Positions 1 through 10,782 of a stretch of 64,000 nucleotides of DNA are shown here, in pieces. Positions within the stretch are counted from its first letter, which is position 1; each line of letters begins with the position of its first letter. The stretch comes from Adiantum capillus-veneris. Its lineage: Eukaryota > Streptophyta > Polypodiopsida > Polypodiales > Pteridaceae. A program made the position numbers and the translations under genes. The notes beneath the pieces are model-generated. The model was not told the origin of the DNA. It was given only the letters and a program-made list of their open reading frames with translations, and did no database searches. The DNA lies in NCBI GenBank assembly GCA_014529385.2, contig CM043958.1, forward strand, positions 148,649,293-148,713,292, in the 5' to 3' direction.

Positions 1-879
1 AGTGTATAGTTTGGGTAAGTCAAGTTTAAATTAGTGCTTCCTATTGTGCACCATGGCCGCCCTCCTTTGCTAGAAGATGATACAAAAGTTTTGACAATTG
101 AAACCATTTTGGATCAAGAACTGACTATGACCTATGCTAGATAAAAATATCATAGATATTTATTTAAGTACAAGACCCATTCTAATGAGGAAGCCAAAGG
201 CATTTCATAATAAATTTTGGCTAGTAAATATCCATCCCTCATATCTACTTCAAAAATTACGAGGATGCCCCTTTTTCTAGAGCAGCAGAGACCTTATATC
301 TTAACAGGAAGCTTGTCAATAACTTATGGTTTCAAAAGTACATCACATTTGTCATACATGTCAAGCAATGCATTTTCAAGCATGGCATATCATGACTTTT
401 CTCCAAGAGCACCTAATTAGCCATCTCATCATGATTTTTTTCCCTTATGACAACTTTTTGTAGGATGTTGCATGCTTTTCAGATGCAAGCATATGTGCTC
501 GCATCTAGATAGATACCCTTGCTTTGCCTCCTCTGAAATATACTAGAGCTTCCTCATCATTCATCTCCTTGGAATATTCTACCCAAGCCCATTCCAAGAC
601 ATGAACCAATGTATTAACTCACACAAGCACATTTCAAAACATCCATATGCACAAACATTCATGTCAATTACATGCATAAATCTACCCAAGCCCATTCCAA
701 GAGATGATACCTTAAATAAGAATCTCATCAAGAACTTGCAGATAGGTACTATGTCCCACTTTTCCACCTTGGGTGGTTTAATTTTGTAAATAGAAAGGAA
801 ACGAAATGAACCAATGTATTAACTCACACAAGCACATTTCAAAAAATCCATATGCACAAACATTCATGTCAATTACTAC
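1..879. repeat. Non-coding stretch with a 70-bp direct repeat
   Basis: I see no gene here. A 70-bp segment at 601-670 recurs at 806-875 with one or two changes (both begin ATGAACCAATG and end GTCAATTA). A shorter phrase, ACCCAAGCCCATTCCAAG, occurs twice near 573 and 683. The short open frames across 217-789 have no recognisable domain and look like chance frames in A+T-rich DNA. Confidence 0.6.
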
Positions 880-1560
880 CCCCCTTCAAGTGCATCCATA
901 AAAGATGACATTTGGTTACAATCGAAAGCTTCTTTGTATTGCCCCCCGGGGCGGTCACTTTTTAGAATGTGTATGATATCACGTGAGTTAACCGGAGAGG
1001 ATTATTAAAAGACCAAAATGTATAAAAATGTATACATACAGAGGGGAGTGGGGGTTTTTTAAATAGGCTCACAGTGTAAATATAGTATGTATATTGAGGT
1101 ATTATTAATTACCTCTTGAACGCACGTGATATAGGGGTCTTTTGATAAGTGACTACCCCGGGTATTTCCCATATCAATGAACATACTTTCCAATAAGTAT
1201 AGTTCAAGGTATGACATTTCAAATTGGAAGTTCATCTTAGGAGACACTCTTACTACACATTTATTGATATACTTAAGTGATTTGCAAACCCACCATTGTT
1301 GGGAATAACTTGCAATCAATGCATTCCAAGAGACCACAATTTAAATTAAAAAACTCCTAAGAATCTTTATGTGCTTTCAAAAATACACACCATATGATCT
1401 ACATTTCAATCATACAAGAGCAATGATTGATGTTTCTTTTTAAGAGTCCATAACTTTAATATCACCGTGTATAAATGCCACATGCCTTCAAGATGCAAGC
1501 ATAGGGATGGTATATGGAGAGAGGTCCTCAATTTGCACTGGTCAAACCCATACCTTAGCT
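880..1560 (-). pseudogene. PPR-repeat protein relic, interrupted by an inverted-repeat element
   Basis: Read on the minus strand, fragments in different frames spell pentatricopeptide-repeat phrases in the expected order: EDLSPYTI, YACILKACG (about 1490-1520), SYGLLKKK, VVSWNALIASYSQQ (1296-1337) and YKEAFDCNQM (about 910-940). PPR proteins bind organelle RNA and guide editing or processing. This copy has several frameshifts and stops and no start, so it is dead. The 218-bp element at 945-1162 sits inside it: the phrase ending FIDMG lies on one side and YKEAF on the other. The wording is close to the fragments at 41500-41817 and 50160-50485, which suggests a dispersed, transposon-carried family. 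Confidence 0.65.
945..1162. mobile_element. MITE-like element, copy 1 (218 bp, 8-bp TSD)
   Basis: The ends are imperfect inverted repeats: CCCGGGGCGGTCAC on the left and GTGACTACCCCGGG on the right. They are flanked by TATTGCCC (937-944) and TATTTCCC (1163-1170), an 8-bp target duplication with one mismatch. The 218-bp interior has no open frame. Copy 2 at 4601-4819 is about 90% identical over its whole length. An 8-bp duplication is typical of hAT-type transposases, but the CCCGGGG end is not a classic hAT end, so the superfamily is uncertain. Confidence 0.85.
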
Positions 1561-3482
1561 ACCTTTCCCATGTTGGTACATTCCATGCAATACATGGAGT
1601 CTAGAGATCTAAAATTACAAACCAAGGGACTAGCAATCTGACCATGCGTTTATTTGTCAACTTCTTGCATAATGGCCCATTGATTCAAGATTCAAGCACA
1701 TGTGATTGCATATATATAAAAAATTTCATATGTGATGAGAATGGCTAGCATTGCCTTCCTTGCCTTATTGAGTGTATCCTTATGCAACAAAAAAAATACA
1801 TCTGCGAATGCTAAGGGTAGGCTAAAAGCACTGGGTACTTTCAACAATTGTGGAATTGTGTCCTAGCTATGCAAGATGTTGATACAGGAAAGCAAATTTA
1901 TCATAAGCTTGTTAGTACTAGGTTGGTAGCCTAAATAGGACATACAAGTGTCTTTTCCCGTTTTTGAGAACAACTTGCAATCTCATAGAGGCACGTACTC
2001 ATTTTGAGAAATCCTTGCTTGAGCTTTATTTTGAGAGGATACTACTTATGCAAAAAATGAATGACCCTAAAAATTTCTCATGCTTTGACCATGTTGAGCC
2101 TTCAAAGTTGAAGCACTACTACATTTTTCTCAGATTAGAAATTTATTTTGATGTGTTGCATACCAAGAAGACTAAGGATTTTCCTAAGCCATTTAAGATA
2201 ATTGTTTTCAAGCCATATGGTTGTTGTATTACTAGTAGTTACTTATTTTCTTAAGTTCTTTCATACCTTTAGAATCATTGGTAACAACAAAAGTCATTAG
2301 GAAGATCCTATCCAAAAAAATGTTAGGGACAATAAGGAAGCACTAAAACAACCAACATGAAAAAAATGGGTTTCACATTATGGCCCTTTGAATCTCTCAC
2401 AAAATGCCAATGTATAGGCAATTTAACATTTACAATTAGGTATTGATATAAGCTATAGTTTGGATGCTTGGCTTATGCTATTAGTAGCGTTATGATGAGT
2501 ACGATTGCTACTATAAAATGTCTCAAATAGCTAGCTATATGGGGTATTAGGTGCCCCAAAACTCATAGAAGAATAATTTTGAGTTATGAATACACCTTCA
2601 CAGTCAAAGTTTCCTCCACCAAAGAATTCATAAACTTGCAAAATTTAATCTAGAAAACCAAAAAAATAGAATTCTAGTATTTAGGGCATAACTTTCAATT
2701 TGAGCATGTAAGTCCTCTTAAAGCATAGAGACATGTTGAAAACTAGTTGGGCTAATACTTTACCAATCTAAACCTCACAAATACGATTTTGGGAGTACTC
2801 CTATATTCAAAAAATTAAAACTTGGTAAAAAAATAGCACATTACTGATTTTAGGTAGAAAAATGTCTATCAAGGTTAAGGTTTTAGGTGAAAGTAGTATT
2901 TTAAAAAATTATCAATTTTTTTCAACTCGTAAGAAAACTTTATAGATTTGGAATACAAAGAGCTAACTCAAGATTTGATCCACTTGAAAGATAACTACAA
3001 ATATTGAATTCTTGTTGATGCTCCTATAGAGGTCACAATGACCATTTTCAGAATGGAAATTCCTGAAGCTCAAACATTATTTATGAAAGCAACCCTATAG
3101 TGACTTGCTTAGGCATTTCAAGTCCTAATATAAGCATTACAATGACCCATCAAGACCACCTTTTGACTAGATTGAGATGTAAGTTATCATTAGATTTTGA
3201 TACTAGTTTTATTCAAAATATTGATCATCATAGTATTAATTGATGATATTATTCTTTCTCTTTTCTATAAAAATATTATAACGTACAAGTACAAATACAT
3301 CCATGGGGAGTAATTTTGCACAAAAGCAATTACACAGTGTTTCTTGTCCAGCTATAATGGAAGTGAATCATAGTCTTAATCGATGATATTATTCTTTCCC
3401 TTTCTGATAGAAGATTATCACAACTATAAAGACATCCATGGGGAATAATTTTGCCAAAGGCAATCACACATTGTTAATTGTC
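1561..3482. other. A+T-rich DNA without recognisable gene
   Basis: No domain, RNA gene or paired repeat was recognised over this 1.9 kb. The longest frame (1964-2254, plus) gives a 96-residue product with no familiar motif and is probably chance. From about 3220 two similar phrases recur (TTGATGATATTATTCTTTC near 3240 and 3380; CATCCATGGGGA near 3299 and 3430), a roughly 130-bp tandem duplication next to the copia insertion. Confidence 0.5.
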
Positions 3483-3487
3483 CAAAG

Positions 3488-3714
3488 TGTTGGAATTAGG
3501 GTTGTAGGAAAACACACACAGCTTGGAGAAGACAAAGGAAGCACAAGGCACACAATAGAGAGTGTATTACTTAGTGTGCAATGGAAAGATAGATAGTCCT
3601 AAAATGATGGGCGTATATACGATGCACAGGGGAAAAAACTCCTAGAGAGGGAAAAAATGCCCAAGGGGTCCTAAGTGTGTTCACATACATCACTGCCACA
3701 TGTATATGGTAACA
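3488..3714 (-). repeat. 3' LTR of copia-1
   Basis: This 227-bp terminal repeat begins on the plus strand with TGTTGGAATTAGGG and ends GGTAACA. It matches 8208-8436 along its length, with roughly 10% differences judged by eye. On the minus strand it starts TGTTACC and ends CCAACA. A polypurine tract abuts its inner edge. It is short for a plant copia LTR but within range. Confidence 0.9.
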
Positions 3715-3726
3715 AATCCCCCCTGG
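3715..3726 (-). promoter_or_regulatory. Polypurine tract of copia-1
   Basis: The minus strand reads CCAGGGGGGATT immediately before the 3' LTR. A purine run at this place primes plus-strand DNA synthesis in LTR retroelements. Its position, directly against the LTR edge, supports the LTR boundary chosen here. Confidence 0.75.
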
Positions 3727-3776
3727 AGTGATGTGGTGAACGAGAGCTGGCACATAGAGTAAAGGGAAGTGCCATG

Positions 3777-3995
3777 TGTGAAAAGATCTGCAAGGTTGTC
3801 CTATGTTAGCACATAATCCAAGATGATCTCTCCTTGACATAGTGGTAATGCACCTCAATGTGCTTTGCGGAAAGCTTCAAACTTCTCACAAGACAATGCC
3901 TTGTGTGAAAAGATCTGCAAGGTTGTCCTATGGTGGCACATAAGCTAAGATGATCTCTCCTTGACATAGTGGTAATGCACGTCAATGTGCTTTGT
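3777..3995. repeat. 91-bp direct duplication in copia-1 RNase H tail
   Basis: The block starting GTGAAAAGATCTGCAAGG at 3777 repeats at 3905, 128 bp away, with about six differences over 91 bp. Both blocks encode the same piece on the minus strand (HIEVHYHYVKERS-like). It is a local duplication of the end of the RNase H region, and it is old enough to have diverged. Confidence 0.85.
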
Positions 3996-4337
3996 GCGAG
4001 CATGAAAAACTGGGTTTCTCACAACTTCCAATGGGATGTGACTGTTAGTGTAGATAGTGTTGGCATTGTCCTATTCAACACCCAAATTAGCCATAAGGCA
4101 TCTGAGCCATACACACTCAACCGTAGCTGTGAAGATTGCCATGTACTCAACCTCACAACTAGAAATGGCCATAGTAGTTTTCTTCTTGCTCAACCATGAT
4201 ATACAGGAACTGCCAAGCATGAAACAAAAACCACTTGTGGACACTCGCACGTCAAAACAACCAGCCAAATTTGAGTCCAAAAAAGCATGCAATTCTGGTG
4301 GCAATGATCCCCCCTTGGCATAAAACAAACGAGAAAA

Positions 4338-4415
4338 ATGCATGAGGGTGATGTATTTCTCATTGTGGTTCTCTGCGTGGATGATTTGTTGATCATCACC
4401 CCCTTGGGACCGATG
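4338..4415 (+). other. Inverted RT active-site fragment inside minus-strand copia-1
   Basis: All surrounding coding sequence reads on the minus strand, yet here the plus strand gives EGDVFLIVVLCVDDLLIIT, the copia reverse-transcriptase catalytic block (normally YVDD). On the minus strand the same bases give nothing. The segment lies between ALYGLRKSLRAWYEK (minus) and the RNase H part (minus), about where the active site belongs. A short local inversion of about 75 bp, coupled to a large deletion of the RT-RNase H connection, explains this. Confidence 0.75.
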
Positions 4416-4600
4416 TCAGCCTCATTTGACCAAATGAGTGTCAGTCTTCTCATACCAAGCACGAAGAGATTTCCTTAGCCCATACAAAGCTTTGTTACAT
4501 TTTCACACTTTTATCCTCTTGTCCTATCTTGACAAACTTCCTCAAATATGTCACCATTCAAGAAAGCAATAACAATGTCTAAGTTATGTACATCCCAACC

Positions 4601-4819
4601 CCCGGGGCGGTCACATTTTAGAATGTGTATGATATCACATGAGTTAACCGGAGAGGATTATTAAAAGATCAAAATGTATACTTCTATGTATACATTAGAG
4701 GGGGGTGGGGGTTTTTTAAATAGGCTCATAGTGTAAGTATAGTATGTATATTGGGTTATTATTAATTACCTCTTGAACGCACGTGATATAGGGATCTTTT
4801 GATAAGTGACTCCCCCGGG
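4601..4819. mobile_element. MITE-like element, copy 2 (219 bp, perfect 8-bp TSD)
   Basis: The left end is CCCGGGGCGGTCAC and the right end GTGACTCCCCCGGG. The flanks are identical, TCCCAACC at 4593-4600 and 4820-4827. The second copia copy (26405-29311) has a single uninterrupted TCCCAACC at 26468-26475 in the same context (ACATCCCAACCAAAATG), which is the empty site. That fixes both the element's ends and the 8-bp target duplication. The interior is shared with copy 1 at 945-1162, including GAGTTAACCGGAGAGG and the run of T beside GGGTGGGGG. No open frame is present. Confidence 0.93.
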
Positions 4820-6835
4820 TCCCAACCAAAATGAGCTGCCAATGCACATAGAAAACGCTCAGTAATCATACGACAAGTGGAAGAAAAAGCCTCTTCATAA
4901 TCTATGCCCTTTTGTTGTGCATAACCCTTTGCAACAAGTCAAGCCTAATAGTGATCAATCTCACCATCCGGCTTGCGTTTCAACTTATAAACCCACTTCA
5001 TACCAATGGCCTTTTTTCTAGGAGGCAAATCACATAAAGTCCATATATCATTTTCTATAAGTGCATCATATTCTGATTGCATGGCAGCCATCCAATTTTT
5101 TGAATTATGTGCTTCATCAAAAGACAGAGGTTCCTCAACATCATGTAAGCTAGACATAGCCAAAGCATAACAATCTGATGCATGGCTAGAGCCTAAACGA
5201 GTACGACTAGACAAAGGTGCATCCAATTTATTATCACGCAATGTATGCACCAGCCATTTTGGCATACCACTAGCCTGCTCATTCTCAGCCCTTTTGTCAT
5301 CAAGGATACCATGTACATATGCAACAGTAATAGGCTGATTTGCAACATTTTCAAAAACCCCCATAGGTTGTAAATCTGCCTCATTGGAATTTACATTTGT
5401 ACTTCCACCACTGAAAAGAGGCAACAAAGTGTCATAAATGTCATGTGAGCTGACATTACTGTCTCTAGTACATGATAGCAAGGGCTAAACAGAATCTTCC
5501 ACAAACACAACATCCCGCGATACCAAGATACGCTTTTTGCGGATGATACGACCTGTAACCTTTGATTTCAGCACTATAACCAACAAAAATACATTTGACA
5601 TCCTTATCATCCAATTTTTTGTGATGTGTCTATGGCACCAAAGCATATGCCAAACAGCCAAAAATACGCATGTGCTCAATAGAAGGATTTTTATCATGCC
5701 ATGCTTTATATGGAGTAATAGACTCCAAAGCTTTCGTAGGACACATGTTTAGTACATAAGTGGCACACATGATGGCCTCAAGCCAAAAAAAATGCGGCAA
5801 AGCTTGACTTTTGACCATACATTGTGCCATTTCCGTAAGTGACCTATTTTTCCTCCCAGCAACACCATTTTCATAAGGCGTATAAGGCACTGTACATTGG
5901 TATTTTTATCCCACGACTATCCAAAAATGCATTAAACTCATCAGACATATACTCCACCCATCAATCGGAATAGAGGGCCATAGTAAATTTTGAGACATTT
6001 TCATCCATAGCCAAAAAAAATTTGAAGCACATAAAAACTTCAAACTTGGTTTTAAGAGTATACACCCATGCATGCCTGGAGTAATCATCAATGAAATTCA
6101 CAAAGTAAAGGTAATTGCCCAAGGACGGAGTTTGCATGGACCCACAAACATCACTATGCACAAGCTGCAACCTGCATGTGGCCATAAATAAACCATCCTT
6201 TGAAAACTTCGAATGCTACATCTTACCCAAAATACAGCCTTCACAAGCATGTTTAACGGGTGCTTCAAGAGGTGGCAAAGAAGCAACCATATCAAATTTT
6301 TGCAAACGCAGTAAACTGGCAAAATTCAGATGTCCAAAACGTGCATGCCAAAGTTTTGCATTTGAAACAGCCTTTGAATCCACAACTGCATTTCCAAAAA
6401 AAAATTCCCACACTTGTCATACAAAGTGATCTTATACAGCTCACGGCATAAAATGCCAAATGCAACAATTTCATCACCAAAACTGAGATCATGTATTGTT
6501 CATCCATCATCCACAAATTTGACTACAAGACGAAGTCTAGCAAGTGCAGATACAAACAAAAGATTCTTCTTGATCCCATATACATATAGTGAATCATCAA
6601 GTGTGAAAGAACTACCATTTGCAGCGGTAAGCACAATCTTTCCAACTCCCTGAACCGGATAAGAGGCATTGTTGGCATAAGTAATTGAATTCCCATGAGG
6701 GACAGACTCAAGAGAGGTGAACAAATCACGATGTGAGTTAATGTGCTTTGTAGCACCACTGTCAAAATACCACACATGTGAATCTGCAACAATAAACATG
6801 CATGCATCATAGACAAGTGGGATTATAGGTACACT

Positions 6836-7844
6836 CTAACTAAAATCCCATTCTATATCAATATCAGCATCACAATCTCCTTTGACAAAAGACTCAACAA
6901 TAGCTGCATTTGTAGTGGAACCAGCATTTGCAGTGGAACCACCCTCTTTCTTCTTAGCCTCTTTGGCCTTCAACTTAGGACACTGCTTGATCAAGTGATC
7001 AGTAGCTTTACAATAATGGCAACGCATCTTCTTTTGTCCTTATCACCAGAATTTCCAAACGAGTTTCTACCAGCAGAAGCATTAGAAACAATTGATTTTC
7101 CACTCGCAGAAGGACCATGAGAAGTGGTTGCATTGCTATTACCACATTTTCTTTGAGCAGCAATAAAATCTTGCTCAATTTCACGTTGTCTAGTCTTGTT
7201 TTTTTTTTGGAAAGTGACTCTTGCAACAGAAATGTGCACAATGCATCAAGAAATTGACAACTTCAGGATTTCCTTGGGTCATAAGAGGCTCCAAGTACTA
7301 GCAAAAGTTTGGTAAGAATCTGGGCAAGGCATCAAGAACAGTCTAAAATGACTTCACCTACAGAAATAAGTTGCTCCTTGATATCCTTGACACCGATAAG
7401 GAAAGTTTCCATATCATCTTCCTCATGCATAATCTTCAACTCCAGCTCTTTACGCAGCAATGCAATTTTCGCCTCATTGCGACTTGCATAAAGACCAGCT
7501 AGAATAGACCAAGCTTGTTTTGCATATTTTGTTGAACGAATGTGGGGAGTAATAGTGCACTTCACAGACAACACAATCAATGTATGAGCTTGTGCATATT
7601 TTACATCCCAACGAGCTTGCTCAGCTATAGGCAAAACATCTCTAACAGTAGCAATCCTTGCAACATCCTCAACATCGCATGTATCCTCAGAACCAAGACG
7701 TGCATCAATGCCTTGCACAATATTCTAGACACGCTTTGACACAAGAACATGTTTCATCATATAAGCCCACATAGGGTAATTGTCCCCATCCAATCTGTCC
7801 TCAATAGCAAACATCTTGAACACATCTGTGTTGTTGTCATCCAT
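6836..7844 (-). pseudogene. copia-1 gag relic
   Basis: Minus strand, beginning at ATG 7844-7842 with MDDNNTDVFKMF and then DGDNYPMWAYMM, the usual start of copia gag. A stop interrupts about 40 codons in (RV*NIVQ), and the same frame then continues with LGSEDTCDVEDVARI to about 7332. A frame change leads to the zinc knuckle CHYCKATDHLIKQC at about 6985-7026, a good CX2CX4HX4C. Gag forms the particle that packages the element's RNA. The leader from the primer-binding site to this start is about 350 bp. Not functional. Confidence 0.85.
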
Positions 7845-8192
7845 GGTGAATGCCTGCACTTGATGTGAAAACTACCCAAAAAGAGAAGAAATGAACCAAG
7901 AATAGCACGTGGTACATAGCACAAATTGTAGAAGACTTTAAGGAACCTGTTATGCAAAAAACAGCATTGACAAAAAATTTGTACAAAATGACAAAATAGC
8001 CTGCACAGTACTACCTGTAGTGGAAACGAAGGCCAAAATGAGCCGGAATCAAAAAATTTAGTAGACTGAGCTCTTCAATCTCACCCATAATATTTGTCGA
8101 CCTGTGAACACGCACCAAAGCTCACAAAAATTGGAGAAAGCGAGTAGGCGTGTGTTGGAGCTGCTGGCGACTAAGCTCGAAAGGACACAACC

Positions 8193-8205
8193 TGTTCTAA
8201 TACCA
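8193..8205 (-). promoter_or_regulatory. Primer-binding site of copia-1
   Basis: The minus strand reads TGGTATTAGAACA two bases inside the 5' LTR edge. It differs slightly from TGGTATCAGAGC, the complement of the initiator methionine tRNA 3' end that most copia elements use. Position and similarity both support the call. Confidence 0.8.
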
Positions 8206-8207
8206 AT

Positions 8208-8436
8208 TGTTGAAATTAGGGTTGCAAAAAAACACACACAGCTTGGAGAAGAAGAAGGAAGCTCAAGGCACACAATAGAGAGTGTATTACTTAGTGTGCA
8301 ATGGATAGATAGATAGCCTTAGAATGATGGGCGTATATACAATCCAAGGGGGGGGAAACCTCCTAGAGAGGGAAAAAATGTCCCCGACGGTCCTAAGTGT
8401 GTTCACACACATCACTACCACATGTATATGGTAAGA
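8208..8436 (-). repeat. 5' LTR of copia-1
   Basis: This 229-bp repeat pairs with 3488-3714. On the plus strand it begins TGTTGAAATTAGGG and ends GGTAAGA; the final CA has become GA, probably by one point change. The target duplication CAAAG follows at 8437-8441. Confidence 0.9.
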
Positions 8437-8441
8437 CAAAG

Positions 8442-9524
8442 GATACCTTCAATACATAGTTGGCTATAATTAAAGCAAATAATCATGGAGATTATATGCC
8501 TTATCCTTAGTATTGAGAGGAAAAATTTACATTCAGAGCTCTTTTTAACTGCCAAATCAAATAATGATGTTTGCAGATGCTATGGAAGATACCCCCTCTA
8601 TCCTAAAATTCCCTCTTTCTAAGTGCCAAATTGTAAAGAAAATATTTGAGAGCTCTTAGATTTGAGTTGCAATCATACTTGTCCTTTAAACATCAATATA
8701 AATGTACATTACCTATGGGAAATGGAGCTTAGACCTTAAATTTTAGAATCCCTAGGTATAAATGTCAACTTTTACTCTTTTAATAGAAATGATGAGACTT
8801 TTTGGATAAACTATGTTTGGGTGAAGCTACTAACATAAAGCTTTTTTGTAATCGACAAATCTTTCATTCTGGTTCTCCAACCCAATTTCCAAAAAGTGCA
8901 TTGTTTTGCTCTCCTCTACATCTTTCTATTGACTGCAATCTTTATCACTTTGATGAAGGTTTTCATTTATGCTAAGTGAGTATAAATCTATTGTTTTAGT
9001 AATATTTTCAAGTGTAATGGTAATGTTCTTATAGGATATTGTTCCTAGGCCTTAGGAGGTGTTGTTAGACTGGTTTTGTTAATGTTTTGGTGACAAGTGA
9101 AATAATGAATCTAGATTCATTTACCTTCAAAATTTAGAATTTTGAACTTAGATATGTTATAATAGTCATTGCCTATAATAGAGTTTTGAATCGTTTTGAG
9201 CTCATTTATATGAGAAACCATCAAAGGAGCACGATTGATTGTTTGCATGAATATTGAGTGATGTGTGTTGATTTGTGATTGCTTGTGAGTGCATCTTCTA
9301 GCAATATCAACTCCATTGTAGTTGACAATCCAACTCACCTTTATGCCTCATCCTGATTGCTTCTCCGAGTATATGTTAGTGCCAAATAGCTATGCTATAC
9401 ACATCCATCGTGGTGGCCCACTAACATTGGCACCATTATTGGGGATCCAATCCTATGATGGTCAAGTGACCTTGTGATCGTACTTGCATTAATTCAAAAC
9501 CTTAGAAAACCCATTCCATTTCAC
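8442..9524. other. A+T-rich DNA without recognisable gene
   Basis: Nothing was recognised over this 1.1 kb apart from short chance frames. It separates the copia element from the CACTA transposase relic and may be the degraded continuation of the CACTA element, but no motif shows this. Confidence 0.4.
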
Positions 9525-10343
9525 TACCAAACATGCAATGGATGCATGGTATGATAGGGAAATACCTCAATACTTTGTGTGTGGTATTTCCTTTCCAACT
9601 ACCTCCTTTTTGTACCTTTCTTCTCCACACTTTGAACAATGTGAGGCTCTCACATGATCACCACAAAAAAAAGAAGCAATCGTTTATACATGCATGGATG
9701 CACTCAAAATCCAATCCAAGTGATTGGATAAGCCTCTTTGCATGCTTCCTTGAGGAGGGAAGTAAAATTCCATTTTGCAATATATTTTTCATAAGCTTGG
9801 CAAACAAAATAAGGATCATGCCAACATTGCTTCAAATTATCAATCTTCAAAGACATAAAGGCTACTTATGCTCGTAGGAGGGAGTATTGAAATCCATCAT
9901 ACAGAGGTGTGGATGGTGAATCTTTAAGCACTACCTCCCCAAGTTTGTCTTTAGGCATTGCATGTGTGAAGAAAAATTCGTTGATAAACTCCTTAATGAT
10001 ACCATCCTCTACATCATTGTGGTGAAGGGGTGGATTGTTGTCGATGATAGATTGCTCCTCAAGCAAAGGGGTATCCCCACCAATACCACTCACATTGTCT
10101 TGATGTTGCACTTGATGATGCTCTTGGTGGAGTCTTTTGATCTACCTTTGACACCCCCCATCACATAGTAGTGTGGCAATGAGTCTCCCATAGCTTCATG
10201 ATTCGTGTCCTCCCCACATCATTGTCCTCGCTTGAAGGGCCATCCCAAAATCCATACTCTTGTGCATGTTGCATACAAATACACCCCAAATGCACTATAT
10301 CTCCTTTACACCTAGTACAATGACATTGAACCTTCTCCATCAA
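9525..10343 (-). pseudogene. CACTA (En/Spm) TNP2-type transposase relic
   Basis: Minus strand, in several frames. From 10343 a cysteine-rich head reads VQCHCTRCKGDIVHLGC and YGFWDGP, like the transposase-associated domain. It is followed by TPLYDG and LLRA (about 9870-9900). In another frame come LFAKLMKNILQNGILLP and SLGLDFECIHACINDC (about 9690-9810); IHAC-NDC is the signature of the TNP2 transposase family. Then KVLRYFPIIP and CMF (9530-9580) match the next conserved block. TNP2 cuts and pastes CACTA transposons. Stops and frameshifts make this a relic, and the catalytic DDE core beyond the fragment is not visible. I found no CACTA termini. Confidence 0.75.
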
Positions 10344-10728
10344 TCAATTTGACACTTAAAATCCTGGTAGTAAACCCGCTTGACAAGAAATTTGAAAATT
10401 TTTAGGACCAAAAAAATTTCTAGAATCTTTAAGATTGATGCTCTTTGGAATTTAATAGTATTGAAACGTAGTTACAGATGTGGCTATATGCATTGCTACC
10501 TGTGTGGCTATATCCATTACTACATGCACGACTATAAAACACAGCTACTTGTGCAGCTATATGCACTACTATAGAAGCCGCTATGTTTGTGATTGAAAGC
10601 ACAACTATATATTTTTCTTTTACCTATCTTTACCTGAGCAACCCGGGAGTGAAATCATGGGTTTATTCAAACGAGTGCCTTCTTGGTCTCCTTTTGATAT
10701 ACAGCATAGTCAAGTGCTTCTTGGAGAT

Positions 10729-10782
<54 letters not shown>

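Larger units (their letters stand above)
3777..6835 (-). pseudogene. copia-1 pol relic (protease, integrase, RT, RNase H)
   Basis: Minus strand. Protease has WYFDSGATKHI (about 6770). The GAG-pre-integrase part reads LWHARFGHLNF (about 6350), with the zinc site H-H-C-C. The integrase core shows HSDVCG (about 6160), FIDDYSRHAWVY and YENGVAGRKNRSL (about 5875), so the D and E positions are visible. The hinge to RT reads KWVYKLKRKPDGEID (about 4960). After the inserted MITE, RT resumes with AFLNGDIFEEV (about 4540) and ALYGLRKSLRAWYEK (about 4470), then most of RT is missing. RNase H has DSNLAGCFD and AISSCEVEYMAI (4100-4280). Frames change many times, so no polyprotein is possible. The C-terminal end carries a 91-bp duplicated block (3777-3867 and 3905-3995). 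Confidence 0.9.
3488..8436 (-). mobile_element. Ty1/copia LTR retrotransposon (copia-1), degraded
   Basis: This is a complete but dead element on the minus strand. Both LTRs are present (3488-3714 and 8208-8436), flanked by the perfect 5-bp target duplication CAAAG (3483-3487 and 8437-8441). The order is gag, protease, integrase, RT, RNase H, which is the copia order. Its 4,949 bp include a 219-bp inserted MITE at 4601-4819. Every frame is broken, much of RT is deleted and a short RT segment is inverted. A related truncated copy lies at 26405-29311 without the MITE. Confidence 0.92.

Noticed and set aside
9428-9448. TTGGCACCATTATTGGGGATC resembles an aspartate-tRNA primer-binding site after a CTAACA LTR end
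   Set aside because: No paired LTR was found, the match has several differences, and it lies at the edge of the CACTA relic on the other strand.
9533-9877. 114-codon plus-strand frame
   Set aside because: The conserved transposase blocks read on the minus strand over the same bases, so this is a shadow frame.
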